DNA from: Neorhizobium petrolearium
GTDB taxonomy: Bacteria > Pseudomonadota > Alphaproteobacteria > Rhizobiales > Rhizobiaceae
NCBI RefSeq assembly: GCF_017873175.1
Contig: NZ_JAGGJW010000004.1
Coordinates: 248,001-312,000 of the forward strand
DNA length: 64,000 nt
Reading direction: 5' to 3'
Position 1 is the first letter of the stretch. Every line of letters begins with the position of its first letter. Below, piece by piece: positions 8,836-17,569 of the stretch. The notes under the pieces were generated by a model that did no database searches, was not told the origin of the DNA, and worked only from the letters and a program-made list of their open reading frames with translations. The translations under genes were made by a program, and so were the position numbers.

Positions 8836-8854
8836 AACATACGCTGCGTATGCG
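8836..8854. promoter_or_regulatory. TetR operator-like palindrome 3
   Basis: AACATACGCTGCGTATGCG carries ACATACGC / GCGTATGC arms with one mismatch, centred at 8845, 23 bp from site 2 and 20 bp before the TetR start. Autoregulation is likely. Confidence 0.65.
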
Positions 8855-8873
8855 AATAATTTTCGGAGTCCGT

Positions 8874-9488
8874 ATGGCGCAGAAAATAGGGCATAAGCCC
8901 CGCAAGGAAATGATCGCCGAAACGAAGGGCAAGCTGATCGCCGCCGCCCGTCGCGCATTTGCGACGCGAGGTTACGCCGAAGCCTCGATGGACGACTTCA
9001 CCGCCGAGGCAGGGCTGACGCGCGGCGCGCTCTACCATCATTTCGGCGACAAGAAAGGCCTGTTCCAGGCGGTGATCGCCGAGATAGACGCGGAAATGTC
9101 CGACCGGCTCTGCGCCATTTCCAGCAAGGCGCAAACCGCCTGGCAGGGCTTCGTCGACGAAAACATCGCCTATATCGAGATGGCCCTGGAACCCGAGATA
9201 CAGCGCATCATGCTGCTCGACGGGCCGGCGGTGCTCGGCGATCCTTCCAGCTGGCCGAACCAGAACGCCTGCATCCGCACCATGACCGCCAGCATCCAGA
9301 AGCTGATGGACGAGGGCACGATCCGCGACGTGGATGCGGAGGCGACCGCACGGCTTGTCAATGGCGCGACCTTGAGCGCCGCACTCTGGATCGCCAGCGC
9401 AGAAGACCCTCAGGCCGTGTCGAAGAAGGCGGTCGGTGCGTTTTTGGTGATGGTCTCGGGATTGTTGAAGGAGAAGGCGGGGGCGTGA
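8874..9488 (+). CDS. TetR family transcriptional regulator
   Basis: 204 residues. The N-terminal helix-turn-helix domain reads from KLIAAARRAFATRGYAEAS through MDDFTAEAGLTRGALYHHF to GDKKGLF, the canonical TetR pattern; the C-terminal ligand domain is divergent. The ATG at 8874 is preferred because GGAG lies 6 nt upstream; the ATG at 8850 falls inside an operator. It is divergent from the MFS gene and is the likely repressor of both. The ligand is unknown. Confidence 0.9.
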   Translation: MAQKIGHKPRKEMIAETKGKLIAAARRAFATRGYAEASMDDFTAEAGLTRGALYHHFGDKKGLFQAVIAEIDAEMSDRLCAISSKAQTAWQGFVDENIAYIEMALEPEIQRIMLLDGPAVLGDPSSWPNQNACIRTMTASIQKLMDEGTIRDVDAEATARLVNGATLSAALWIASAEDPQAVSKKAVGAFLVMVSGLLKEKAGA

Positions 9489-9491
9489 GAC

Positions 9492-9516
9492 GGCATCCGG
9501 TTTTGCCGAGGATGCC
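9492..9516 (+). terminator. Hairpin after the TetR gene
   Basis: GGCATCC ... GGATGCC arms with an 11-nt loop lie just after the TetR stop and are followed by an A-rich rather than U-rich run. Weak terminator candidate, possibly part of a rhizobial palindromic repeat. Confidence 0.35.
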
Positions 9517-9594
9517 AAAACGATTTGCACTGCCGCAAGCAATCCCGATAGTTTGAGCTCGAAAACCAGGAGCCCCGGAATCAAGGAGAGGCTA

Positions 9595-10686
9595 ATGGGA
9601 TATTTCCGCTTGCCGATTTTGATTTTTGCGCTGATTGCTGTCTTTGTCTGGCCCCAGCCATCGCAAGCCCAGAACGAGAGCAGCTCTTCCCGGCCGCTGA
9701 CAGTGGGGGTCTATGTAAGCCAGCCTTTCGTGATGAAGGATGGCGCACTCTATTCCGGAATGGCGATCGAGCTGTGGGAGGCGACAGCCAGACCGCTGAA
9801 CCTCGTTTACAGCTACCGTGACTATCCGAGCCCCGACGCCCTCGTCGCGGCGACGGAACGCGGCGAGATCGATGTGGCGGTCACCAACCTGACGATCACC
9901 AAGGACCGGGTTGAGCGCATCACCTTTTCGCAGCCCTGGTACGATGCCGGCTTGCGCATCATGGTGGCCGATAGCGAGGATGCAGGCTTCTGGCAGGTCA
10001 TCGGCGGGCTGGAGCGGGCCGGGCACCTCCGCGCCATGGCATGGCTCGTCTTCATCGTCCTCATTGCCACGCTCGTTCTCGTGCTGTTTTATCGCCGCTT
10101 CGACAAGACCTTTCCGCGAAGCTGGCACGAGGGCGTGGCCGAGAGCTTCTACGAAGTCATGTCGGTCGCGACGTCCGGCAAGGTCACTCGTCCCAACGCG
10201 CTCGGCTGGGTGGGAAGGATCTCCGGCGGCATCTGGATGGTTTGCGGAGTGGCGGTGATTGCCTACGTCACCTCATCCGTCACCAGCGTCATGACGGCGC
10301 TGACGCTGACGCACCAGATCAACTCCCTTGCCGATCTGCCCGGGCGAACGGTCGGTGTGTTCCGCGGTAGCGTGGCGGAGGCTTACTCAAACGAATTGCG
10401 GCTTTCGACGACGTCATATCCCGATATCGGCAGCGCGGTGGAAGGCCTCGTCTCCGGCAGTTCCGTCGCTCTCATCGGCGACGCGCCTGTGCTGGAATAT
10501 TACGCGCATACCCATACGAAGCCACCTTTCTCCGTCGTCGGGCCGATCTTCCATCCCGACAAATACGGCTTTGGCTTCAGGCACGGCGATACGCTCAGCC
10601 ATGAAATCACACTGCGGCTCCTGGCGCTGCAAGAGGCGGGGGCGCTCGAAAACCTGAGACAGAAATATTTCGGCAACAGCCGCTGA
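9595..10686 (+). CDS. Prokaryotic ionotropic glutamate receptor-like protein (ligand-binding domain split by a pore region)
   Basis: 363 residues. A signal peptide (about 1-25, cleaved near PSQA) is followed by lobe S1 (33-128) with the SBP_bac_3 motif TKDRVERITFSQPW. Then come membrane helix M1 (147-166), a re-entrant-like stretch (about 182-197, ESFYEVMSVATSGKV), helix M2 (209-236, ending AYVTSSVTSVMT, comparable to the GluR0 end of M2) and lobe S2 (about 243-360). This order, with the binding protein interrupted by two helices and a loop, is that of GluR0-type channels. The TVGYG potassium filter is absent; ATSGKV occupies its place. AAGGAGAGG precedes the ATG at 9595. It is monocistronic. 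Ligand and ion selectivity are unknown, and loss of channel function is possible. Confidence 0.8.
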   Translation: MGYFRLPILIFALIAVFVWPQPSQAQNESSSSRPLTVGVYVSQPFVMKDGALYSGMAIELWEATARPLNLVYSYRDYPSPDALVAATERGEIDVAVTNLTITKDRVERITFSQPWYDAGLRIMVADSEDAGFWQVIGGLERAGHLRAMAWLVFIVLIATLVLVLFYRRFDKTFPRSWHEGVAESFYEVMSVATSGKVTRPNALGWVGRISGGIWMVCGVAVIAYVTSSVTSVMTALTLTHQINSLADLPGRTVGVFRGSVAEAYSNELRLSTTSYPDIGSAVEGLVSGSSVALIGDAPVLEYYAHTHTKPPFSVVGPIFHPDKYGFGFRHGDTLSHEITLRLLALQEAGALENLRQKYFGNSR

Positions 10687-10903
10687 CCGGTCATGGCCCC
10701 CCTTCATCGCTGTCCTGATTTGAGACGTCATCCCGGCGGCCGGATCAATTCAGGATAACCATACCGGATCACCTGCACTTGAGAAAAAGCGTCATGAACC
10801 TACCCTTAACGGTCGGGCGTGGGAACGTTTTCCCTCGGCGCTACAAGTCGCAGGCCCTTTAGAGATCACGGAAGTCTGGCGAAACTCAACAGGGGATATC
10901 ACC

Positions 10904-11512
10904 ATGAATCGCTTCGCTTTATCCGTTTTTGCCGTTCTCGCCATCCTATGGCTCGCGCCGCAGGCCAATGCCCAGGCAACGGTCGAATGCCATTCGAGAG
11001 ACTATCAGTATGACGAGTGCTTCGCCGGGCCGCTGAGACAGCCGCAGCTCATCCACCAAATCTCCGGCAGTTCATGCATTCTGAACCGGTCATGGGGATA
11101 CAACCCGAGAAGCCGGTACATCTGGGTCGCTCAAGGCTGCTCCGGGGTTTTCGCCGATGTCGGCGGCTATCATCACGGACGCGGCGACGGTTTCGACCAG
11201 AATGCGAGAATGTACGATCATCGCGGCCATGACATCGGAGGAGCGGTGGCCGGCGCGGTGCTCGGCGCCATCCTTGAGGGACTAGCCGATGAAGGCGAGA
11301 AAAAACACCAGCATCATACCAGCAACCATCACGACGGCGGCGGATACAACGGATGCCATGGCATCGGATGCAAGGTCGACAATCCTGACCAGGCCATCGA
11401 TACCAGGCCGCAGTTCGACAGACAGGGCAATCCCAACTTCGATGTGCATGGCAACTATCAGGGATGCCATGGCGCCGGGTGCCTGGTCGATGATCCGGAC
11501 AGCGCCAATTGA
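10904..11512 (+). CDS. DUF3011 domain secreted protein with duplicated C-terminal Cys motif
   Basis: 202 residues. The signal peptide ends at ANAQA (about 23). A DUF3011-like domain (26-85) has four cysteines (29, 39, 58, 79) and the typical SWGY ... IWVAQGCSGVF pattern. A glycine-zipper-like segment (111-127, IGGAVAGAVLGAILEGL) follows, then a His-rich stretch, then two near-identical motifs CHGIGCKVDNPD (151-162) and CHGAGCLVDDPD (188-199). The protein is probably periplasmic or envelope-associated and could bind metal through the His/Cys/Asp-rich tail; function unknown. It is followed 34 nt later by another secreted protein. Confidence 0.75.
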   Translation: MNRFALSVFAVLAILWLAPQANAQATVECHSRDYQYDECFAGPLRQPQLIHQISGSSCILNRSWGYNPRSRYIWVAQGCSGVFADVGGYHHGRGDGFDQNARMYDHRGHDIGGAVAGAVLGAILEGLADEGEKKHQHHTSNHHDGGGYNGCHGIGCKVDNPDQAIDTRPQFDRQGNPNFDVHGNYQGCHGAGCLVDDPDSAN

Positions 11513-11546
11513 GGTCGCGACCCGATTTTTGAGAGAGGAGAAAGTG

Positions 11547-11981
11547 ATGAAAAAGGTAATGATTTTGCTGGTTTCCGGCCTTCTGGCCATGTCCGGGGCG
11601 ACCCTGGCCCAGACCGCCGCCGATACGAACAAATCGCTCGACGACCTGTTCGGCCACCACCAGCCCTATGCGGACTTCTTCTCCAGGCTGCAGACTGCCC
11701 TCAGTTCCGGTGACAAGCAAGCCGTGGCCGGAATGGTCGATTATCCTTTCCAGGCACGCATTGGCGGCAAGGCCGTCAAGATCAACGATGCCAAGCATTT
11801 CGTGGCCGATTACGACAAGATCGTTACGGCAAAGGTAAAGGGCGCCGTCGCCAAACAGACCTATCCGACGCTGTTCGCCAACTGGCAGGGCGTGATGATC
11901 GGCGAAGGCGAAGTATGGTTCGCCGAAACGGGGAAAGACGAAAAGCACATGGCGGTCAAGATCACCGCCATCAACGATTGA
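11547..11981 (+). CDS. Hypothetical secreted protein
   Basis: 144 residues. A clear signal peptide (MKKVMILLVSGLLAMSGATLAQ) is followed by a soluble alpha/beta-looking domain containing VAGMVDYPFQARIGGKAVKI and ending VKITAIND. The pattern resembles periplasmic NTF2/SnoaL-like single-domain proteins seen in many proteobacteria, but I do not recognise a specific family. GAGAGAGGAG sits 6 nt before the ATG. It probably shares a transcript with the DUF3011 gene. Confidence 0.75.
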   Translation: MKKVMILLVSGLLAMSGATLAQTAADTNKSLDDLFGHHQPYADFFSRLQTALSSGDKQAVAGMVDYPFQARIGGKAVKINDAKHFVADYDKIVTAKVKGAVAKQTYPTLFANWQGVMIGEGEVWFAETGKDEKHMAVKITAIND

Positions 11982-12156
11982 TACGACACGCTTCGCCTCC
12001 GCGACTCACCCGCTGAATGCATGGCAGCCATTCGCAAAAGGCAGGTTGTCCGTTCGGCTTGAGAAAAGTCAAAACGGAAGCATAATCTGCCCTGCCCTGC
12101 TCATCCCTCTGCGTCGGCGCGCCTGCAGCCGGCGGCGCCCGAAAGAGACTGCCCCC

Positions 12157-13056
12157 ATGACACCTCGGTCCACCGGCCTCCTTTGCGCGCTTTCGGCCGT
12201 GACCATCTTTTCTGTGCAGGACGGCATCTCCAAACATCTCGGCACGGCTTATCCGCCGATTTTCATCACCATGATCCGCTACTGGGCCTTTGCAGGCTTC
12301 GCCCTGCTGCTCGCCAGCCGCTCGCCGGCCGGCCTGAAAGGCGCGGTCTCCGCCAACCGGCTGTGGCTGCAGATCGCCCGCGGCGTTCTCCTGGCGGTCC
12401 AGATCGTCATATCGATCTTCTCCTTTTCGCGCGTCGGGCTTGCGGCAAGCCACACGATCTTTGCCGCGACACCGCTCGTCGTTGCCTGCCTTTCCGTGCC
12501 GCTGCTTGGAGAAAAGGTCGGCTGGCGGCGCTGGACGGCGATCGGTATCGGCTTCGTCGGCATTCTCCTGATCATCAATCCGCTGCACGCCACATTCGAT
12601 ACGAAGATCATCGTTCCGATCATGGCCACGCTGATGTTCGCCCTCTACTCCGTGATGACCCGGCTTGCGAGCCGAACCGACGCGGCCGACACCGCCTTCT
12701 TCTACACCGGCGTGGCGGGGGCGGCGGCGATCACCCTCGTCGGACCTTTCTACTGGACGCATATCACGTTCACCGACTGGTTCTGGATGCTGGTGCTCTG
12801 CATCACCGGCATGAGCGGTCACTACCTCCTGATCCGCGCCTTCGGACTGCTCGATGCGGTCGTCGTGCAGCCCATGTCCTACATCCAGACCGTGCTGGTC
12901 TGCCTGATCGGCGTTTTCGTCTTCGGTGAGGTCATGACCTTCAACATGATCGCCGGCGGCGCAATCGTGATTGCCGCCGGCATCTTCACCATCTGGCGGG
13001 AATCCCGGCTGGGACGCTTGGCGCCGGCGGCGATCGATCCGCCCGGCACGCCGTAA
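12157..13056 (+). CDS. DMT family transporter (two EamA domains)
   Basis: 299 residues, ten predicted membrane helices arranged as two EamA repeats. The first opens LLCALSAVTIFSVQDGISKHL and the second near TLMFALYSVMTRLASR. Family members export metabolites or drugs; the substrate is unknown. The ATG at 12157 was chosen because upstream codons are Arg/Pro-rich and do not form a helix, and GAAAGAG lies about 10 nt upstream. The preceding 175 nt shows no gene. Confidence 0.88.
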   Translation: MTPRSTGLLCALSAVTIFSVQDGISKHLGTAYPPIFITMIRYWAFAGFALLLASRSPAGLKGAVSANRLWLQIARGVLLAVQIVISIFSFSRVGLAASHTIFAATPLVVACLSVPLLGEKVGWRRWTAIGIGFVGILLIINPLHATFDTKIIVPIMATLMFALYSVMTRLASRTDAADTAFFYTGVAGAAAITLVGPFYWTHITFTDWFWMLVLCITGMSGHYLLIRAFGLLDAVVVQPMSYIQTVLVCLIGVFVFGEVMTFNMIAGGAIVIAAGIFTIWRESRLGRLAPAAIDPPGTP

Positions 13057-13163
13057 AGCATCATCCGCCCATCAAATGCGGTGATGGATTGATTGAGCAA
13101 AAGTCATTTCGGGAATCACGGCACAGCCCGTATGATTTCTCCTTCAAATCGAGGAGGGATCCC

Positions 13164-14405
13164 ATGAGCCAATCCGCGCCCCGGGCCGCCCGCGCATCCA
13201 TGCCCTGGCTGATCATCACCGCCGGCGCATTGATCGCCATGCTGACCTTCGGCCCGCGTTCCGCCATGGGTTTCTTCCAACTCCCCATGCTCGCCGATAC
13301 GGGCTGGGACCGTTCCACGTTCGGGCTGGCCATGGCGATCCAGAACCTCGCCTGGGGTCTCGGCCAGCCCTTCTTCGGCGCGCTTGCCGACAAATACGGT
13401 ACCGGCCGCGTGCTGACGCTCTCCGGCCTCCTTTACGCCGCCGGCCTCATCCTGATGTCCACCGCCCATTCGGTCGCGATCCTGCATCTATCCGGCGGCG
13501 TCATGGTCGGGCTTGCGGTCGGCGCCGGCTCCTTCGGAACCATTCTCTCCGCCTTCGCCCGCAACGTGACCCCCGAACAGCGTTCGCTCGCCTTTGGCAT
13601 CGGCACAGCGGCAGGCTCCGCCGGCATGTTCCTCTTCGCTCCGCTCAGCCAAGCGCTGATCAGCACCTATGGCTGGTCGGACAGCCTCGTCATCATGGGA
13701 CTGATGATGCTGCTCGTGCCCGTGCTTGCCTATCCGCTACGCGGCAATGCCAAGTCCGGCACGCAATCCCGGGACGAAATCGACCAGACTGTCGGTCAGG
13801 CGCTACGCGAGGCCTTCGGGCACCAAAGCTACCTGCTGCTCACCTCGGGGTTCTTCGTCTGCGGTTTCCAGGTCGCCTTCATCACCGCGCATTTCCCCGC
13901 CTATCTCGGCGATATCGGCATCGACGCCCGCTATGCCGTGATCGCCATGGCGCTGATCGGCTTCTTCAATGTCATCGGTTCGTTCGGCGCAGGCATGATC
14001 GGGCAGCGCTACTCGAAACCCTATTTCCTCGCCTATATCTATGTCGCCCGCTCGGTCGCGGTAACGGCCTTCCTCATCCTGCCGCAGACGCCGCTCTCGG
14101 TGATCGTGTTCGCGATCGTCATGGGCCTCCTTTGGCTTTCCACCGTGCCGCCGACCAACGGGCTCGTCGCCATCATGTTCGGCACGCGTCATCTTGGACT
14201 TCTGGGCGGCATCGTCTTCCTGTCGCATCAGGTGGGTTCGTTCCTGGGCGTCTGGATGGGCGGCTTCCTCTACGACCGCTTCGGCTCCTACGATCCCGTC
14301 TGGTGGCTCGGCGTGGCGCTCGGCATCTTCGCGGCGATCGTGCATTGGCCGATCCAGGAAAAGCCGGTCGACCGGCCGGTGCTCGCCGCCCAGCCGGCGG
14401 AATGA
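13164..14405 (+). CDS. MFS transporter
   Basis: 413 residues, twelve predicted helices. The MFS loop signature is seen as GQPFFGALADKYGTGRVL between helices 2 and 3. Similar to the monocarboxylate/oxalate-formate-like MFS group. GAGGAGGGA is 5 nt before the ATG at 13164. It converges with the GFA-family gene, whose stop is at 14409, only 3 nt away. Substrate unknown. Confidence 0.9.
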   Translation: MSQSAPRAARASMPWLIITAGALIAMLTFGPRSAMGFFQLPMLADTGWDRSTFGLAMAIQNLAWGLGQPFFGALADKYGTGRVLTLSGLLYAAGLILMSTAHSVAILHLSGGVMVGLAVGAGSFGTILSAFARNVTPEQRSLAFGIGTAAGSAGMFLFAPLSQALISTYGWSDSLVIMGLMMLLVPVLAYPLRGNAKSGTQSRDEIDQTVGQALREAFGHQSYLLLTSGFFVCGFQVAFITAHFPAYLGDIGIDARYAVIAMALIGFFNVIGSFGAGMIGQRYSKPYFLAYIYVARSVAVTAFLILPQTPLSVIVFAIVMGLLWLSTVPPTNGLVAIMFGTRHLGLLGGIVFLSHQVGSFLGVWMGGFLYDRFGSYDPVWWLGVALGIFAAIVHWPIQEKPVDRPVLAAQPAE

Positions 14406-14408
14406 CGA

Positions 14409-14789
14409 TCAATCGGCCTGAAGCGGCGGCACCCAGGGGTGCCTATGCTGATCGTAGACCGCCTGCGACGGTGCCGGGAAGTGCGGGTCCGCAAAGGAAC
14501 CGACGCCGATTGCGATGACGTCCGGCTTGCGCTGCGGCTCCCAGAAGACCGTCGAGCCGCAATCCGGGCAGAAGTGAAGATTGACGGGAAAGCCGCTGTC
14601 CGACGGACGGGCATAGGTCTTGCTCGCACCCTCGATGCGAACCCGGCTGCGATCGAAGAAGGCGGCGATTCCGTAGGTGCTGCCGGTGCGCCTCTGGCAT
14701 TCCAGGCAGTGGCACAGCGAAACCTTGGCAGGCTCGCCTTCGCAGATCGCCCGGAGCTTGCCGCAGGCGCAGGTGGCTATCCGCTCCAT
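14409..14789 (-). CDS. GFA family zinc protein (glutathione-dependent formaldehyde-activating/CENP-V-like)
   Basis: 126 residues. Zinc-binding cysteines are placed as in GFA proteins: CACGK near the N-terminus, CHCLECQ in the middle and CPDCGS later, with the intervening VIAIGVGSFADP typical of the family. Most members are uncharacterised, and the formaldehyde name is historical. The ATG at 14789 follows GAGGAGAGGG closely; a TTG six codons upstream is less likely. It lies 14 nt downstream of recO on the same strand and may be cotranscribed. Confidence 0.88.
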   Translation of the reverse strand: MERIATCACGKLRAICEGEPAKVSLCHCLECQRRTGSTYGIAAFFDRSRVRIEGASKTYARPSDSGFPVNLHFCPDCGSTVFWEPQRKPDVIAIGVGSFADPHFPAPSQAVYDQHRHPWVPPLQAD

Positions 14790-14803
14790 CCCTCTCCTCT
14801 TCT

Positions 14804-15574
14804 TCAACTCGCCTGACGCTCCGCCTCGCCGTTCCCCTGAGGCCTTTGGGACAGCGCCTTCAACGCCGCCTGCACGAAACCCTCGCGGGCGGCCTGTTCC
14901 GTCAGCCCCCGCGGTTCATAGACATGCCGGTGCAGGAAAAATGCAGTGAGCCGGAAGGCGGTGGCAAGGCTGTCGCAATCGGCAGCAGCGACCGCCCCTT
15001 CCCCCAGGAAAGCCGGGAGAGCCAACATGCGGTCGGCGTAGGGGGCGCCTGCCTGGCGGGAGACGGCGCGGCCGCTCTTCGGCGAGACGTAGATGAGTTC
15101 CTCCCGCAAGCCGGTCGCAGCGCATTCGGAGAGGTCGAGCCCGAAGCCCAGGTCGTTCAGCACCGCAAGCTCGAAACGGACGAACAGTTCGCCGGCATCG
15201 GCCGGGTTGTCCAGTGCATCGAGGATGATATCGAGCGCTTCGAAGAGATGCGGGTGCGGGTCGCGCTCGGGAAGCAGCCGGAGCAGTGCGCCCATAGCCT
15301 GCACGCCGTAGACAGCGGTCGCAGTCTCCATCAGCTTTGCCGCGCGCAGTTGGAGCGGTTCAAGACGGAATTCGCCGAGATGTTCGTCGAGACGGGCGCG
15401 CCAGACGGCCTCCACGCGGTTTCCCGGCTGCAGGACAGGCTGCATGGTGCGCGAGCGGCCCGAGTGGACAAGACCCAGATGCCGGCCGCGCTCACGGGTC
15501 ATCAGTTCGGCGATGACGCTCGTCTCGCCGTGGCGCTTGACGCCGATGATGATGCCTTCGTCCTGCCACTGCAT
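14804..15574 (-). CDS. recO: DNA repair protein RecO
   Basis: 256 residues. RecO helps load RecA onto SSB-coated single-stranded DNA in the RecFOR pathway. The N-terminal OB fold begins [19 protein letters not shown], followed by the rhizobial block [15 protein letters not shown] and the [18 protein letters not shown] helical region. The zinc-finger cysteines of some RecO proteins are not obvious. The start at 15574 fits the family N-terminus; AGGAGG is 13 nt upstream, a long spacing. In related genomes recO lies near era, as here, although two small genes separate them. Confidence 0.93.
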   Translation of the reverse strand: MQWQDEGIIIGVKRHGETSVIAELMTRERGRHLGLVHSGRSRTMQPVLQPGNRVEAVWRARLDEHLGEFRLEPLQLRAAKLMETATAVYGVQAMGALLRLLPERDPHPHLFEALDIILDALDNPADAGELFVRFELAVLNDLGFGLDLSECAATGLREELIYVSPKSGRAVSRQAGAPYADRMLALPAFLGEGAVAAADCDSLATAFRLTAFFLHRHVYEPRGLTEQAAREGFVQAALKALSQRPQGNGEAERQAS

Positions 15575-15763
15575 ATGTCGGTTCAAGCCTCCTGCATGCC
15601 GATTCAACACTACCCCATAAGGAGTTCAGACTGAATCGCTTTTTGGCCCCGCTCGTCTTAAGCCGGATGCGAGTATGTACCGGCTTGTCTGGAACAAATA
15701 GGGCTCCATTTGGATTCCTGTGCGGAGAATTCACGACGCCAGACAACGCGCTTGGGAGCCCTT

Positions 15764-16156
15764 ATGAAACACGCCCTTCTCGTCGCAGCACTTGCCGCCA
15801 TGCCTGCGGCCATCTTCCTCGCCTCACCCGCCGCCGCCCAGTCGCAGCAACTCGAACAGGCCTGTATCGCCGTCGCGCAAAACTTCCTGCTGGTGCCGTC
15901 GGTCAAGACCGGCATCGTGCAGTCCTTCCCCGAGCTCGATCCGCCAGGGGCACGGCTCACCTACTCCACCCGCGAAGATCCAAAGCCGACCGATTTCAAC
16001 AACGAGATCGAATGCGAGTTCGACAAGGCCACGGCTCCCTTCAACTTACTGCGCTTCTGCATTTCGGAAAGCTGCTACGGACCGAACGAGCAGGACCAGG
16101 AAAATCGCAGACGCTATCAGGAGGTCAAGGCGCTGATGGATCGGCAGAAGAAATAG
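15764..16156 (+). CDS. Hypothetical secreted protein
   Basis: 130 residues. The signal peptide (MKHALLVAALAAMPAAIFLASPAAAQ) is cleaved near residue 26. The mature part contains three late cysteines (in IECEF, FCISESCY) and a charged C-terminal helix (QENRRRYQEVKALMDRQKK). No family recognised. TTGGGAG precedes the ATG at 15764. It is oriented against the surrounding minus-strand era/recO genes, which suggests a later insertion or an independent unit. Confidence 0.7.
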   Translation: MKHALLVAALAAMPAAIFLASPAAAQSQQLEQACIAVAQNFLLVPSVKTGIVQSFPELDPPGARLTYSTREDPKPTDFNNEIECEFDKATAPFNLLRFCISESCYGPNEQDQENRRRYQEVKALMDRQKK

Positions 16157-16219
16157 GCGCCTGACCGACCCTGGATCAAGGACACCGCTGCGCGGACACC
16201 ATGTGATGGCTGCGGAGCC

Positions 16220-16474
16220 CTACTCGATCACCATCACATGCGCCTCGCGCGCTGCCCTGATCAGCGCAGCGCGCACGTCTTCGGGGCTCGCCCGATCATG
16301 CATGCCCTCGAAGCACACCTTCACCGCCTCGCAAAACTCCTCGCCGTCATCCGTCGGCCATTCCCGCAAGAGCACATCTGCAGCTTCCTCGACCGAATGT
16401 ACCACGCTGTATCGGCCCGTCTCATGCATCGCCAATCCAACCGGCTGAAACTGGTGCAATTTGTCCCGTTTCAT
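16220..16474 (-). CDS. DUF982 domain protein
   Basis: 84 residues starting MKRDKLHQFQPVGLAM. The pattern VHSVEEAADVLLREWPTDDGEEFCEAVKVCFEGMHDRAS is typical of DUF982, a short alpha/beta family almost restricted to Rhizobiales and often present in many copies; function unknown. The start at 16474 has AAGGGCAG about 6 nt upstream. It lies downstream of era on the same strand, separated by a hairpin. Confidence 0.85.
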   Translation of the reverse strand: MKRDKLHQFQPVGLAMHETGRYSVVHSVEEAADVLLREWPTDDGEEFCEAVKVCFEGMHDRASPEDVRAALIRAAREAHVMVIE

Positions 16475-16598
16475 GACGTTCTGCCCTTGCCTCGCTGCCA
16501 CATTAGCAACGTTGCAATAACCATGCCGTGAGACCGGTGCGAACAGGAAAGCAGGAAATGGAAGCTCGCCACCCCGCTCTCCTAGAGGGGGTGCCGTT

Positions 16599-16619
16599 GC
16601 CGCCGCTATGCGGCGGCGC
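16599..16619 (-). terminator. Hairpin downstream of era
   Basis: GCCGCCGC ... GCGGCGGC with a short AT loop starts directly after the era stop on the minus strand. No U-run follows, so termination is uncertain; it may instead be an RNA-stability hairpin. Confidence 0.4.
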
Positions 16620-16620
16620 T

Positions 16621-17559
16621 TCAATGCCTCGGGAATTCCAGGCCCATTTCGCGGAAACGCTCCGGGTCATCACCCCAGTTCTCGCGCACCTTGACGAAGA
16701 GGAAGAGATGCACGGGCTGTTCCAGGATTTCGGAGAGCTCCTTGCGGGAGGCGGTGGAGATCGCTTTTATCGCCTCGCCGCCTTTGCCGAGCGCGATCTT
16801 CTTCTGGCTCTCGCGCTCCACGTAGATCACCTGCTCGATTCGCACGGAGCCGTCCTTGCGCTCTTCCCACTTCTCCGTCTCGACATGCGAGGAATAGGGA
16901 AGCTCCTGATGCAGGCGGAGGAACAGCTTCTCCCGGGTGATCTCGGCGGCGAGCTGGCGCATCGGCAGGTCGGAGATCTGGTCCTCGGGATAGTACCAGG
17001 GGCCTTCGGGCAGCGTTTCCGCCAGATAGTCCATCAGGTCGTCGCAGCCGGAGCCGGTGGTGGCCGAGATCATGAAAGTGCGCTCGAAGGGCACAACCTC
17101 GTTGGCAGCCGCCGCGAGCTTCAGAAGATCCTCGCGCTTCACCTGGTCGATCTTGTTCAAAGCAAGGATCTTCGGCTGGCGGACCTCCTTCAGGCCTTCC
17201 AGTATCGCTTCCGCATCGCCGCGCAGGCCGCGCTCGCTGTCGATCAGCAGCATGATGAGGTCGGCGTCCTTCGCCCCGCCCCAGGCACTCGTCACCATGG
17301 CGCGGTCGAGCCTGCGGCGCGGCTTGAAGATGCCGGGCGTATCCATGAAGACGATCTGCGCCCGTCCATGGATGGCGATGCCCCGCACGATGGCGCGCGT
17401 CGTCTGCACCTTGTGGCTGACGATCGAGACCTTGGCGCCGACGAGGCGGTTCACCAGCGTCGACTTGCCGGCATTGGTCGGGCCGATCAGAGCCACGAAG
17501 CCGGAGTGGGTGGCGCCGGCTTCCTTCTCGTCACCCGCGATGTGTTCGTTCTCTGTCAT
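16621..17559 (-). CDS. era: GTPase Era
   Basis: 312 residues. Era binds the 3' end of 16S rRNA and assists 30S subunit assembly. The G domain shows G1 GPTNAGKS (26-33), G3 DTPG (73-76) and G4 NKID (135-138). The C-terminal KH domain carries IALGKGGEAIKAI. The start ATG at 17559 lies 10 nt after the rnc stop, the usual rnc-era coupling. Part of the acpS-lepB-rnc-era operon. Confidence 0.97.
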   Translation of the reverse strand: MTENEHIAGDEKEAGATHSGFVALIGPTNAGKSTLVNRLVGAKVSIVSHKVQTTRAIVRGIAIHGRAQIVFMDTPGIFKPRRRLDRAMVTSAWGGAKDADLIMLLIDSERGLRGDAEAILEGLKEVRQPKILALNKIDQVKREDLLKLAAAANEVVPFERTFMISATTGSGCDDLMDYLAETLPEGPWYYPEDQISDLPMRQLAAEITREKLFLRLHQELPYSSHVETEKWEERKDGSVRIEQVIYVERESQKKIALGKGGEAIKAISTASRKELSEILEQPVHLFLFVKVRENWGDDPERFREMGLEFPRH

Positions 17560-17569
17560 CTTGTCCAAT

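Noticed and set aside
7476..9584. 702-codon minus-strand frame over the MFS, operators and TetR
   Set aside because: Covers both members of a clear divergent pair and their operator region; low-complexity translation.
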